The notes beneath the pieces were generated by a model, which searched no databases, was not told the DNA's origin, and saw only the letters and a list, made by a program, of their open reading frames with translations. From positions 38,234 through 102,233 of the forward strand of contig CAZALI010000003.1 of NCBI GenBank assembly GCA_964486215.1: 64,000 bases of DNA. The letters run 5' to 3'. Source of the DNA: RUG343 sp964486215. Lineage in GTDB: Bacteria; Bacillota_I; Bacilli_A; RF39; UBA660. This document shows, in pieces, positions 26,266 to 33,405 of the stretch (the first letter of the stretch is position 1; each line of letters opens with the position of its first letter). A program made the translations under genes and the position numbers.

Positions 26266-26589
26266 ATGTATATAAAAGTTAATAATAAGAAATTAAACTT
26301 AGTTGAACTTAAAACTTTTAAAGAAAGATTTAAGAGTTTAAAGTTTAATTTTGAAACTTTAAATTATGCCATTAAGTTTCCTAATAAGAGAATTCTTAAT
26401 ACCATATTCTTTGTTCAAAAAGTAGATGTTATGATTACTGATAAAGATGATAAAATAATATATTTAAAAAAGAATGTTAGGTCTGAGAAATACTTTATTC
26501 ATAAGCGTGGTGGTAAAGATATTTATATATTACCTCTTGGCACAATTGATAAATTAAATATAGGCAAAAAAATAAATAGCTATGATTAG
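26266..26589 (+). CDS. Small DUF192-like protein
   Basis: A 107-residue protein, the only ordinary gene on the plus strand of this window. The order of features resembles DUF192 (UPF0127): a short N-terminal strand, a central hydrophobic segment containing IFFVQKVDVMITDKDDKIIYL (compare HMFFMRFPIDVVFLDKDGKVV in the family) and a C-terminal GGKDIYILPLGTID (compare AKYVLELPAG). The similarity is by eye and moderate. I start it at ATG 26266 behind GGTGAT; the longer frame upstream would run into the yebC promoter region. It converges with the HPt-receiver gene and both end in one hairpin. Confidence 0.7.
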   Translation: MYIKVNNKKLNLVELKTFKERFKSLKFNFETLNYAIKFPNKRILNTIFFVQKVDVMITDKDDKIIYLKKNVRSEKYFIHKRGGKDIYILPLGTIDKLNIGKKINSYD

Positions 26590-26600
26590 CTATTTATTTT
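26571..26600. terminator. Bidirectional terminator shared by convergent genes
   Basis: A perfect 12-pair stem AATAAATAGCTA/TAGCTATTTATT (26571-26582 with 26587-26598) with a four-base loop; T-rich on both exits. The TAG stop of the plus-strand gene (26587-26589) and the TAG stop of the minus-strand gene (26590-26592) are adjacent inside the right arm. Confidence 0.88.
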
Positions 26601-27399
26601 TATTCATATCTCTATAGTACAAATTCTTTTCTACTACTCTTTTTACATCTTCAGCATTAAATGGTTTAGTTAGCATATCTACAATACCATAAGTAAAAGC
26701 TCTATCAATAGTTTCTTTTGATGAATCTCCAGTTATAATTGATACTGGTGATTTTTTAAGCAAGTCTTTTTCTTTCATATAATCTAGTACTTTAAAGCCA
26801 CTTACTTTTGGCATATTTAAGTCTAATAGTATAGTTACTATTTTGTCATTTTCACTATTGGCTTTTAGTATATTAATTGCTTCTTCTCCATTTTCAGCTA
26901 TACCGATAGAATACTTATCACTAAATATTCTACTAACGAAATTTCTAACAATATTAGAATCATCTACTACTAGTATTGTTTCTTTTTTGTATATAGGTGC
27001 ATTTATGGTCATCTCTTCTTTTGGAGTAGATGTTTTATTATCATCTGATAAATATTCTTTTACTAAATTCTTAGATTTTGATACTAGAGTTTCTAATTCA
27101 TTAAAATGTTCAGTAATGTAGTAAGCATCATTAGATTTAGCTTTTAATTCTTGAGCATAGGCTACATCTGCTAAAGCAGTAAAACCAAAATATTTAGCAT
27201 CACTTTTTAGTGAATGAACAAAGATGGCATAGTTTTGCATGTCATTATTGTTTTTATACTTAGCTAATTTCTTTATTTTAGAATCTATACCAGTTAGAAA
27301 TTCTCCTATGGTATCGTTATAAGTATTAATATCTCCAAATATTTCTAAACTCTTGTCTATGTCAACCCCATTGGATTTTAAAAACTCTATATCCTTCAT
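26590..27399 (-). CDS. HPt-receiver phosphorelay protein
   Basis: A 269-residue protein with an N-terminal histidine phosphotransfer domain (about residues 10-105) carrying the phospho-His motif IFVHSLKSDAKYFG, an acidic linker, and a C-terminal CheY-like receiver (about 140-262). In the receiver the acidic pocket VVDDS, phospho-acceptor DLNMPKVSG, switch Thr region IITGDSS and LTKPF Lys are all present. No output domain follows, so it probably passes phosphate or acts by binding. No histidine kinase lies in the window. Start at ATG 27399 with GAGGTG upstream. It lies downstream of obgE, close to where Bacillus has spo0B. Confidence 0.88.
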   Translation of the reverse strand: MKDIEFLKSNGVDIDKSLEIFGDINTYNDTIGEFLTGIDSKIKKLAKYKNNNDMQNYAIFVHSLKSDAKYFGFTALADVAYAQELKAKSNDAYYITEHFNELETLVSKSKNLVKEYLSDDNKTSTPKEEMTINAPIYKKETILVVDDSNIVRNFVSRIFSDKYSIGIAENGEEAINILKANSENDKIVTILLDLNMPKVSGFKVLDYMKEKDLLKKSPVSIITGDSSKETIDRAFTYGIVDMLTKPFNAEDVKRVVEKNLYYRDMNKNK

Positions 27400-27419
27400 A
27401 TCACACCTCAACTATTATA

Positions 27420-27428
27420 ATTATATCA
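27420..27428 (-). promoter_or_regulatory. Extended -10 promoter of the HPt-receiver gene
   Basis: Minus-strand TGATATAAT, about 20 bases before the start codon and only 21 bases after the obgE stop; a weak TTATAA lies 17 bases upstream. Confidence 0.55.
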
Positions 27429-27448
27429 TAATTATTTAAAATTTATAA

Positions 27449-28711
27449 CTAATCTTTAAAATCAAAGTAAAAATCTAAAATACGTACTTTATCTCCTTCT
27501 TCAGCACCAAGTTCTCTTAATTTATCATCTACTCCCATTTTAGATAATCTATGAGCAAATCTATAAATATCTTCATCACTTTCAAACTTGGTCATTTTAA
27601 ACATTTCTTCTACTTTATCTCCATATAAGTGCCAACAATCATCTTCTTTTTCTATATAGAATGGTTCTTCTTTGACGTATGTATATTCTTTGTGAGTAGT
27701 TTCAGTTGTATTTTTAACTGTAGGTATTTCATCTAACATAGATGATAGTTTATCTACTACTTTGTCTAAGCCTTCTCCTTTAATGGCACTTACTTCAAAG
27801 ATTGGAATATCTTTTACTTTAGTCTTAAACTCTTTTAAGTTAGTTTCAAACTCTGGCATATCACTTTTATTCGCAATTATTATTTGTGGTTTATCTAGTA
27901 GTTTTTTATCAAATTCTTCTAACTCTTTGTTGATTAAGACATAGTCTTCATATGGATTTCTTCCTTCAGTAGATGCCATATCAATTACATGAGCTATGAT
28001 TTTAGTTCTTTCAATATGTTTTAAGAATTTATCTCCTAATCCTTGACCAGTACTGGCACCTTCTATAAGTCCTGGTAAATCAGCCATTACAAATGATTTA
28101 TCTTTGGCTTTTACTACTCCTAAGTTAGGAGTCATAGTAGTAAAGTGATAAGCGGCTATCTTTGGGTGAGATGCAGATAACTTAGATATAATAGTACTCT
28201 TACCTACACTTGGTAATCCTACTAATCCAACATCAGCTAGTAGTTTTAGTTCTACTTTTATCTTTTTATGTTCTCCTTCTTCACCATTTTCAGAATAGTC
28301 TGGAGCAGTATTAGTTTTTGTCTTTAGAGAAGTATTTCCTCTTCCTCCTCTTCCTCCTTTAGCAATTACTTTACTTTCACCATTATTTACGATATCAGCA
28401 ATTACACTATTGTCTTTTAAGTCTGTTACGACTGTTCCTAGAGGTACTTTTACAATTAAGTCTTTTGCACTTGCTCCATCTTTATTCTTACCTTCACCAT
28501 TAGCACCTTTATCAGCTTTATATATTTTTTGATAACGTAGATCAAGTAATGTATTTAGGCCAGAGTCACCAACAAAGATGATATCTCCACCTTTGCCACC
28601 ATCTCCACCGAATGGTCCTCCCATAGGTACAAATTTTTCACGACGAAAAGCGGTACATCCATTACCACCATTTCCAGCAATTACTTCTATTTCTACTTCA
28701 TCTACAAACAT
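27449..28711 (-). CDS. obgE: GTPase ObgE/CgtA
   Basis: A 420-residue essential GTPase acting in 50S ribosome assembly and stress signalling. Domains in order: glycine-rich Obg fold (MFVDEVEIEVIAGNGGNGCTAFRREK... PMGGPFGGDGGKGGD), G domain with G1 LPSVGKST, switch/G3 DLPGLIEGA, G4 NKSD and G5 SAIKGEG, and the C-terminal OCT domain (about residues 345-420). In Bacillus it lies downstream of rplU-prp-rpmA; here the same order is kept, but with about 550 bases of non-coding and toxin-like sequence between rpmA and obgE. Confidence 0.98.
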   Translation of the reverse strand: MFVDEVEIEVIAGNGGNGCTAFRREKFVPMGGPFGGDGGKGGDIIFVGDSGLNTLLDLRYQKIYKADKGANGEGKNKDGASAKDLIVKVPLGTVVTDLKDNSVIADIVNNGESKVIAKGGRGGRGNTSLKTKTNTAPDYSENGEEGEHKKIKVELKLLADVGLVGLPSVGKSTIISKLSASHPKIAAYHFTTMTPNLGVVKAKDKSFVMADLPGLIEGASTGQGLGDKFLKHIERTKIIAHVIDMASTEGRNPYEDYVLINKELEEFDKKLLDKPQIIIANKSDMPEFETNLKEFKTKVKDIPIFEVSAIKGEGLDKVVDKLSSMLDEIPTVKNTTETTHKEYTYVKEEPFYIEKEDDCWHLYGDKVEEMFKMTKFESDEDIYRFAHRLSKMGVDDKLRELGAEEGDKVRILDFYFDFKD

Positions 28712-28729
28712 GTTATCACTCCTAGTTTT

Positions 28730-28738
28730 ATTATACCA
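28730..28738 (-). promoter_or_regulatory. Extended -10 promoter of obgE
   Basis: Minus-strand TGGTATAAT, about 19 bases before the ATG with AGGAGTGAT between. It is back to back with the plus-strand promoter at 28804. Confidence 0.6.
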
Positions 28739-28803
28739 AAAAAATAAAAAATATAAAGTTATATTTTTTATAATTTATTTATTGAAATAATTAATAAATA
28801 TTA

Positions 28804-28832
28804 TTGTTTATCAAACATACTTTTGTTATAAT
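28804..28832 (+). promoter_or_regulatory. Promoter of the candidate toxin mRNA
   Basis: Plus-strand TTGTTT (28804-28809), 17-base spacer ending TGT, TATAAT (28827-28832). The expected start near 28839 coincides with the left arm of the inverted repeat. Confidence 0.7.
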
Positions 28833-28838
28833 CAATTT

Positions 28839-28863
28839 GGAACACTTAACAGTGGGTGGTGCC
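28839..28863 (+). repeat. Left arm of an inverted repeat flanking the small ORF
   Basis: The mRNA 5-prime end starts GGAACACTTAACAG and ends GTGGTGCC. It is complementary, with gaps, to 29024-29054 (GGCACCACTC...AAGTGTTC), so the two ends of the toxin mRNA can pair. The same words GGAACACTT and GTGGTGCC occur in the minus-strand antisense RNAs. Confidence 0.65.
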
Positions 28864-28892
28864 TTCAGCATTATAAGACTGGAGGTGATATT

Positions 28893-28976
28893 ATGAGTAA
28901 AAAAGATTCTTTAATCTTTTCACTACTTTTTATCATAATCCTACTTATAATATTACTATTTGTAATATTTATGTAA
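28893..28976 (+). CDS. 27-residue hydrophobic peptide, candidate type I toxin
   Basis: A 27-codon ORF: MSKKDS followed by an uninterrupted hydrophobic helix of about 20 residues (LIFSLLFIIILLIILLFVIF) and Met. Its ribosome site GGAGGTGAT, six bases before the ATG, is one of the best in the window. It has a near-consensus promoter about 60 bases upstream and, on the opposite strand, an RNA gene that overlaps its 3-prime end and untranslated region. Short single-helix peptides with strong ribosome sites and 3-prime-overlapping antisense RNAs are typical of type I toxins (TxpA, BsrG, Fst). I see no sequence match to those named families, so toxicity is an inference. Confidence 0.65.
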   Translation: MSKKDSLIFSLLFIIILLIILLFVIFM

Positions 28977-29010
28977 GAAAAACCACCTAACTCAGCATTG
29001 AATTAGGTGG
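28974..29010 (-). terminator. Terminator of antisense RNA copy 1
   Basis: Stem arms 28983-28994 and 28999-29010 with U-run TTTTTCTTA on the minus strand; on the plus strand there is no U-run and one A-C mismatch. Confidence 0.8.
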
Positions 29011-29072
29011 CCACCATTAATTTGGCACCACTCAACATTGCAAATCAAGTGTTCATTTTGTAATTAAATTAC
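28974..29072 (-). ncRNA. Candidate antitoxin antisense RNA, copy 1
   Basis: About 98 nt from a promoter-predicted start near 29072 to a terminator at 28974-29010. It begins with the dyad TGTAATTTAATTACA. Hairpin A (about 29031-29053) closes on the minus strand as CACTTGA/TTGAGTG-type pairing with two G-U pairs that would be mismatches on the plus strand. Hairpin B is a 12-pair stem CCACCTAATTCA/TGAGTTAGGTGG with loop ATGC and one U-G pair, followed by TTTTTCTTA, an intrinsic terminator. The RNA is antisense to the stop codon and 3-prime region of the toxin mRNA. Confidence 0.7.
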
Positions 29073-29078
29073 ATACTT

Positions 29079-29107
29079 ATATTAGCATATATCTAACTAT
29101 TTTTCAA
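29079..29107 (-). promoter_or_regulatory. Promoter of antisense RNA copy 1
   Basis: Minus-strand TTGAAA (29102-29107), 17-base spacer ending TGC, TAATAT (29079-29084). Confidence 0.7.
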
Positions 29108-29129
29108 TATTTGCATAATATTTAATACT

Positions 29130-29229
29130 AAAATAAATGAAGCACCTAACTCAACATTGAATTAGGTGCAAACCCATATGGTAGCACTTAACATGCGAAT
29201 ATTAAGTGTTCCTTTTGTAATTAAATTAC
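29130..29229 (-). ncRNA. Second, tandem copy of the antisense RNA (no partner ORF)
   Basis: About 100 nt with the same plan as copy 1: 5-prime dyad TGTAATTTAATTACA, AAAAGGAACACTT, hairpin A (CACTTAA/TTAAGTG, all Watson-Crick where copy 1 has G-U), and hairpin B GCACCTAATTCA/TGAGTTAGGTGC (29142-29153 with 29158-29169). Relative to copy 1 the outermost pair changed from C-G to G-C, a compensatory change that supports a conserved RNA structure. The tail TTCATTTATTTT is a weaker U-run. No hydrophobic ORF overlaps it. Confidence 0.62.
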
Positions 29230-29235
29230 ATTTTT

Positions 29236-29264
29236 ATAATAGCATTTATATTACTATTTTTTAA
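29236..29264 (-). promoter_or_regulatory. Promoter of antisense RNA copy 2
   Basis: Minus-strand TTAAAA (29259-29264), 17-base spacer ending TGC, TATTAT (29236-29241). It directly abuts the rpmA stop codon. Confidence 0.55.
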
Positions 29265-29265
29265 G

Positions 29266-29556
29266 TTACTTTTCTTTTGGATATACTGATACTTTCTTAC
29301 TACTTCTATCTATATGTTCAAATTTTACTACTCCATCGATTGTAGCATATAAAGTATCATCATTACCACGTCTTACGTTAGTACCTGGGAATATCTTAGT
29401 ACCACGTTGACGATATATAATAGATCCAGCAGTTACAAACTCGCCATCAGCAGCTTTAGCGCCTAATCTACGTCCAGCAGAATCACGTCCATTAGATGTA
29501 GATCCTTGTCCTTTGTGATGGGCAAATAATTGGATATTTAATTCTAATAATTTCAT
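29266..29556 (-). CDS. rpmA: 50S ribosomal protein L27 with cleavable N-terminal extension
   Basis: A 96-residue precursor. L27's N-terminus reaches the peptidyl transferase centre. Here the first 12 residues (MKLLELNIQLFA) precede the mature start HHKGQGSTSNGRDS. In Firmicutes this extension is removed by Prp at the (Q)xFA site, and its cleavage is essential in Staphylococcus aureus. The prp gene is the next gene upstream, 11 bases away. The rest (GGEFVTAGSIIYRQRGTKIFPG-like block) is a standard L27. Confidence 0.97.
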   Translation of the reverse strand: MKLLELNIQLFAHHKGQGSTSNGRDSAGRRLGAKAADGEFVTAGSIIYRQRGTKIFPGTNVRRGNDDTLYATIDGVVKFEHIDRSSKKVSVYPKEK

Positions 29557-29567
29557 AATTTACCTCC

Positions 29568-29870
29568 TTATTTTACACATATGTTTTTAGGATAATCTTT
29601 TTCTAGTTTTTTTAGTAAACTAACCATATTTCCTAATAATATTTGAGCTTCATGGTTATCAGATTTAACGTTTATAGTTAAACCTTTCTTTCCTACCATA
29701 TAACTAATACTATCTTTATCAATAGACAAAATACCATTAACAGTAGTAGTTACTATAGATGATGTAGCAGCACAGACTATGTCTTTACCAAAATCATCAT
29801 ACATAGCATGTCCTAGTACTGAAATCTTTTTATATTTTGTCTTTTCTTTTGTTACTTCTACAGTTATCAT
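29568..29870 (-). CDS. prp: Prp, cysteine protease that matures ribosomal protein L27
   Basis: A 100-residue YsxB/Prp-family protein. The catalytic pair is visible in LGHAMYDDFGKDIVCAATSS: His of GHA and Cys of DIVCAA. It cuts the N-terminal extension of L27 and, in staphylococci, phage capsid proteins with similar motifs. The gene overlaps the rplU stop codon (TAATG) and is followed by rpmA, the conserved rplU-prp-rpmA order. L32 in this genome also has a matching site (see 35730..35936). Confidence 0.96.
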   Translation of the reverse strand: MITVEVTKEKTKYKKISVLGHAMYDDFGKDIVCAATSSIVTTTVNGILSIDKDSISYMVGKKGLTINVKSDNHEAQILLGNMVSLLKKLEKDYPKNICVK

Positions 29871-30169
29871 TAAGCAATCTTAGTTATTTTTACTTTAGTA
29901 TATGGTTGTCTATGACCATGAGTTCTACGGTTAGCACGAGATTTTTGTTTATACTTATAAACTATTATCTTCTTATTCTTACCATTCTTTAGTACTTCTC
30001 CTTCAACAGTAGCACCTGTAAGATAAGGATTTCCAACTTTTTTATCAAGCATTAATACTTGATCAAACTTTACTTTGTCACCTTTGGCAGCATCTAACTT
30101 TTCTACGAATATTTCGCTTCCTTCAGAAACTAAATATTGTTTGCCACCAACTTTAATTACTGCGTTCAT
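29870..30169 (-). CDS. rplU: 50S ribosomal protein L21
   Basis: A 99-residue L21. It starts MNAVIKVGGKQYLVSEGSEIFVEKL and ends with the rRNA-binding block KQKSRANRRTHGHRQPYTKVKI. AAGGAGGT lies just before the ATG. First gene of rplU-prp-rpmA and preceded by a structured leader. Confidence 0.97.
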   Translation of the reverse strand: MNAVIKVGGKQYLVSEGSEIFVEKLDAAKGDKVKFDQVLMLDKKVGNPYLTGATVEGEVLKNGKNKKIIVYKYKQKSRANRRTHGHRQPYTKVKITKIA

Positions 30170-30179
30170 AATTTACCTC

Positions 30180-30277
30180 CTTTTTTTCATCTTAAGACTC
30201 GCTTTTAAGGTAGAATAATTTAGTTATTCTTTAAAACCTCTTCAATGCGGTTTGAGCTAGAGGCTTCAAACGTAGAT
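30180..30277 (-). promoter_or_regulatory. Structured leader of rplU (L21 leader candidate)
   Basis: About 100 nt of GC-richer untranslated RNA before rplU containing GTTTGAAGCCTCTAGCTCAAAC-type hairpin halves (TTTGA...TCAAA), AAGAGGTTTTAAAG and CTTAAAAGCGAGTCTTAAG (arms CTTAA/TTAAG). Position and content fit the L21 leader element known upstream of rplU in Bacillota, where it is thought to serve autoregulation. I cannot confirm the covariance match by eye. Confidence 0.5.
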
Positions 30278-30307
30278 ATTGTATCATATATAACTATTAT
30301 ATGTCAA
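30278..30307 (-). promoter_or_regulatory. Promoter of rplU-prp-rpmA
   Basis: Minus-strand consensus TTGACA (30302-30307), 18-base spacer, TACAAT (30278-30283). Confidence 0.75.
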
Positions 30308-30308
30308 T

Positions 30309-33300
30309 TTATTTTGCTTCTACCTTGCGATACTTTTCGTCAATTATAGAATATAGGTAACATTCTACTTCTTTATCTGTTTTGGACTTAATGTATTTTC
30401 TATATCCATTTAATTGATCATCATAATGAGAATCATCAATATTCTTTAACTTGTAGTCTACTATTATGTATTTATCTTTTCCTTCTATTAATAAATCTAT
30501 AATACCATGTAAATCAGTATTATTATCTTCATCAATAAATTCATATTCTTTATACATAGTATTATTAATATTAGCTTTAATTAAATCTGTGTTTAAGAAA
30601 GCTTTTATTTTACTCTTAATATTGTCTGAAATATCATAGTCATCAATATTATCATTCTTAAAGTCTAAATACTCTAATACCTCATGTACTTTAGTACCAA
30701 ATTCTAATACTTCTTTTTCTTCTTTATTTACTTCATGTATATTTTCTTTAGAGAAGTGTTTTTCTTCTACTAATTCTTTTTCTAGAGATAATTCATTTAC
30801 TTTTAAATTATCACTTGGAAGTATTAAATTCTTAGTATTTCTTTCTTTATTCTTATGATAATTCTTATCTACTTGTACTTCTCGCTTTTCTATTTCTTTA
30901 GAAAAGTTAGATAGAATAGATTTCATAATAGATGAAAAGCTATAATACTTTTCTTTTATATAATCTGGAATTTCATCATAATAGACTTCTTCCTCTTCAG
31001 GCATTACGATAATCATTTTTTCTTCTGCTCTAGTTAAAGCTACATATAATAGTCTTATTCTCTCACTTATTTCTTCTTTTGTCGTTAATTTCTTAGATAA
31101 AGTTCTAGTAATAGTATCTTTATAAAAGTCATTAATACTAGGTATTATTATGCCATATTTATTATCATAAAATATTCTATCTTTTATATCAGACAAGTTA
31201 AATTTAGAATATAGGCCACTATAATAACATACTGGGTATTCTAGTCCTTTTGATGCATGAATAGTCATTATCTTAACACTATTAGTATTACTTTTATTAG
31301 GTTTAAATTTAATATCAAATTCATTATCATATATTTCATTTAAATACTCAGTAAAATTATAAATAGTATTACCTGTCTTTTGATAATCTTCTAATAGATT
31401 ATGAATATATTCTTTTTTTACTATGTAATTATTAATATTACCTATAGTAATTAATTTAGTATCATATGAGAATTCATTTAAAATATAATCATAATACTCT
31501 ATTGGATTCATTGTATCTATATAGTTAGTTAATTCTAAACATTTTTTGTATAACTCTGTATCTTTATAACTATTACTTATATAAATATTATAAATATCAT
31601 TATCATTCATTCTAAATAGATATGATCTAGCTATAGATATATATGAATATATAAAGTCTTTATCTAGATTATTTTCTTTAATATGAATTATTAAATTTAA
31701 TAGATTCTTTATTACTAGTAAATCATAGTCTTTACCTAAGTCTTCTTCTTTTTCTATACTTAGAGGTATTTCTAAGTAAGTAAATATTTCTTTATATAAA
31801 TCAAAGTTAGTAGATTTATCCATTAGAATAACAAAGTCACTGTAGTTAGCATCATGAAATACTTTGTTATCTTTATCAAATATTTGATATTTGCTTTCTA
31901 CTTTGTTTTTAATATCATTCGCAATTATAAAAGCTTCTTCCTCTTCTTTAGTTATCTTTTTATCGTTTAACTCATAAGTTAAAATATCTAAATCATAATT
32001 TTCTTTTGTCTTACCTTCTTCATTATAAGAGTTATTTCCAAAGATCATTTTATGAGTACTTTTATAATCTGCTCCTCCTATATTATTATTCATAATTTTA
32101 TCAAAGATATTATTAATACTATTTAGTACTTCACTTCTAGATCTAAAGTTCTTTAATAAATCTATTTTTAGACCATTATGTCCTTTGGAATAGTCATCAT
32201 ATTTAGATTTAAATAAATATGGGTTAGCATTTCTAAAACGATAGATAGACTGTTTTATATCTCCTACCATATAGACATTATTATTTGAAATTAGATTTAT
32301 AAATTCTTCTTGGAGATCAGATGTATCTTGATACTCATCTATTAATATTTCTTTAAATGAATTAGTTAATTCTTCTTGTACTTCAGTATTATCTCTTACT
32401 ACTTTTATAGCTAGATGAGCTATATCATTAAAGTTATATATTTCATTAATACTTTTATAGTTAGATAATTCTTCATCTAATAATACTAGTATATTTACTA
32501 TCTCTTCTATATTATCTTTAGTAGATAGTATTTCATTTTTCATTTCATTAGTATCTTTATAAATACATAGTTTTTCCAATTCATCTAATTCATTTTTCAT
32601 AGCTTGTTTATTACTCTTCTCTTCTGGAGTAGACTTTTGTAGTCTCTTTAGAGTAATATGACATCTACTTTTAATATCTTCATAAGTAGTTGATTCTATT
32701 AACTTAGATACATCTATTAAACTATCGATATATTTAGATTCAAAGATACTTAATGCTTCATTATATAAATATTTTAAATTATTTATATGTTTATTTATTT
32801 CATTTAAATAGTCTTCTATAAATAAATTTATTTTTTTATCATTAAAATAACTAGATAGATATTCTTCTAAATACTTTTTCTTATCAGACTTTAATTCTAT
32901 TTTAGAATAGACTTTTAAAATATTATCTTTTAAGTCTTTATCATCTTTTAGACAAAATGAATCTATTAACTTCATAAATTTATCAGTAGGATTTTGATAC
33001 TTTTCTTCAAAGATTTTATCTAATATTTTTCTCTTTTCTATTTCGATAATAACATTATCTGTTACTTTAATATTATTTGATACATTTAAGTATGTATGAT
33101 ACTTCTTTACGATAGATAGAGAGAAAGAATCAAATGTACAGATATAAGATCCATCTAATAGTTCTTTTTGTTTATTAAGATCTTTATACTTATATATTTT
33201 CTTTCTAATTTTCTTTTTCATAGAGTTAGCTGCGGCATTAGTAAATGTTAATATTAAGAGTTCATTTATATTTATACCTTGTTCTAACTTCTTTAGTACT

Positions 33301-33404
33301 CTTTCTGTTAAAACAGCTGTTTTTCCTGAACCTGCTCCTGCAGAGACGATTATGTTTTTACCACTTTCAGTGATTGCTTGTAGTTGTTCTTCTGTCCAGT
33401 TCAT
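30309..33404 (-). CDS. addA: ATP-dependent helicase/nuclease subunit A (AddA)
   Basis: A 1031-residue UvrD-type helicase plus nuclease that with AddB processes double-strand ends for RecA loading. Helicase motifs: Walker A SAGAGSGKTAVL (about residue 20), motif II LIDEYQDTSDLQ, motif III GDIKQSIYRFRNANP, motif V TIHASKGLEYPV and motif VI LLYVALTRAEEKM. The C-terminal RecB-like nuclease has FGTKVHEVLE and the metal site HGIIDLL...IIVDYKLKN. It is about 200 residues shorter than Bacillus AddA. I start at ATG 33404, nine bases after AAGGAG and one base after the addB stop. Confidence 0.96.
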   Translation of the reverse strand: MNWTEEQLQAITESGKNIIVSAGAGSGKTAVLTERVLKKLEQGININELLILTFTNAAANSMKKKIRKKIYKYKDLNKQKELLDGSYICTFDSFSLSIVKKYHTYLNVSNNIKVTDNVIIEIEKRKILDKIFEEKYQNPTDKFMKLIDSFCLKDDKDLKDNILKVYSKIELKSDKKKYLEEYLSSYFNDKKINLFIEDYLNEINKHINNLKYLYNEALSIFESKYIDSLIDVSKLIESTTYEDIKSRCHITLKRLQKSTPEEKSNKQAMKNELDELEKLCIYKDTNEMKNEILSTKDNIEEIVNILVLLDEELSNYKSINEIYNFNDIAHLAIKVVRDNTEVQEELTNSFKEILIDEYQDTSDLQEEFINLISNNNVYMVGDIKQSIYRFRNANPYLFKSKYDDYSKGHNGLKIDLLKNFRSRSEVLNSINNIFDKIMNNNIGGADYKSTHKMIFGNNSYNEEGKTKENYDLDILTYELNDKKITKEEEEAFIIANDIKNKVESKYQIFDKDNKVFHDANYSDFVILMDKSTNFDLYKEIFTYLEIPLSIEKEEDLGKDYDLLVIKNLLNLIIHIKENNLDKDFIYSYISIARSYLFRMNDNDIYNIYISNSYKDTELYKKCLELTNYIDTMNPIEYYDYILNEFSYDTKLITIGNINNYIVKKEYIHNLLEDYQKTGNTIYNFTEYLNEIYDNEFDIKFKPNKSNTNSVKIMTIHASKGLEYPVCYYSGLYSKFNLSDIKDRIFYDNKYGIIIPSINDFYKDTITRTLSKKLTTKEEISERIRLLYVALTRAEEKMIIVMPEEEEVYYDEIPDYIKEKYYSFSSIMKSILSNFSKEIEKREVQVDKNYHKNKERNTKNLILPSDNLKVNELSLEKELVEEKHFSKENIHEVNKEEKEVLEFGTKVHEVLEYLDFKNDNIDDYDISDNIKSKIKAFLNTDLIKANINNTMYKEYEFIDEDNNTDLHGIIDLLIEGKDKYIIVDYKLKNIDDSHYDDQLNGYRKYIKSKTDKEVECYLYSIIDEKYRKVEAK

Positions 33405-33405
33405 A

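Noticed and set aside
28983..29169. Two similar hairpin units about 160 bases apart as a CRISPR-like array
   Set aside because: Only two units, each with its own promoter and two different hairpins, and no spacer regularity; they fit tandem small RNA genes.
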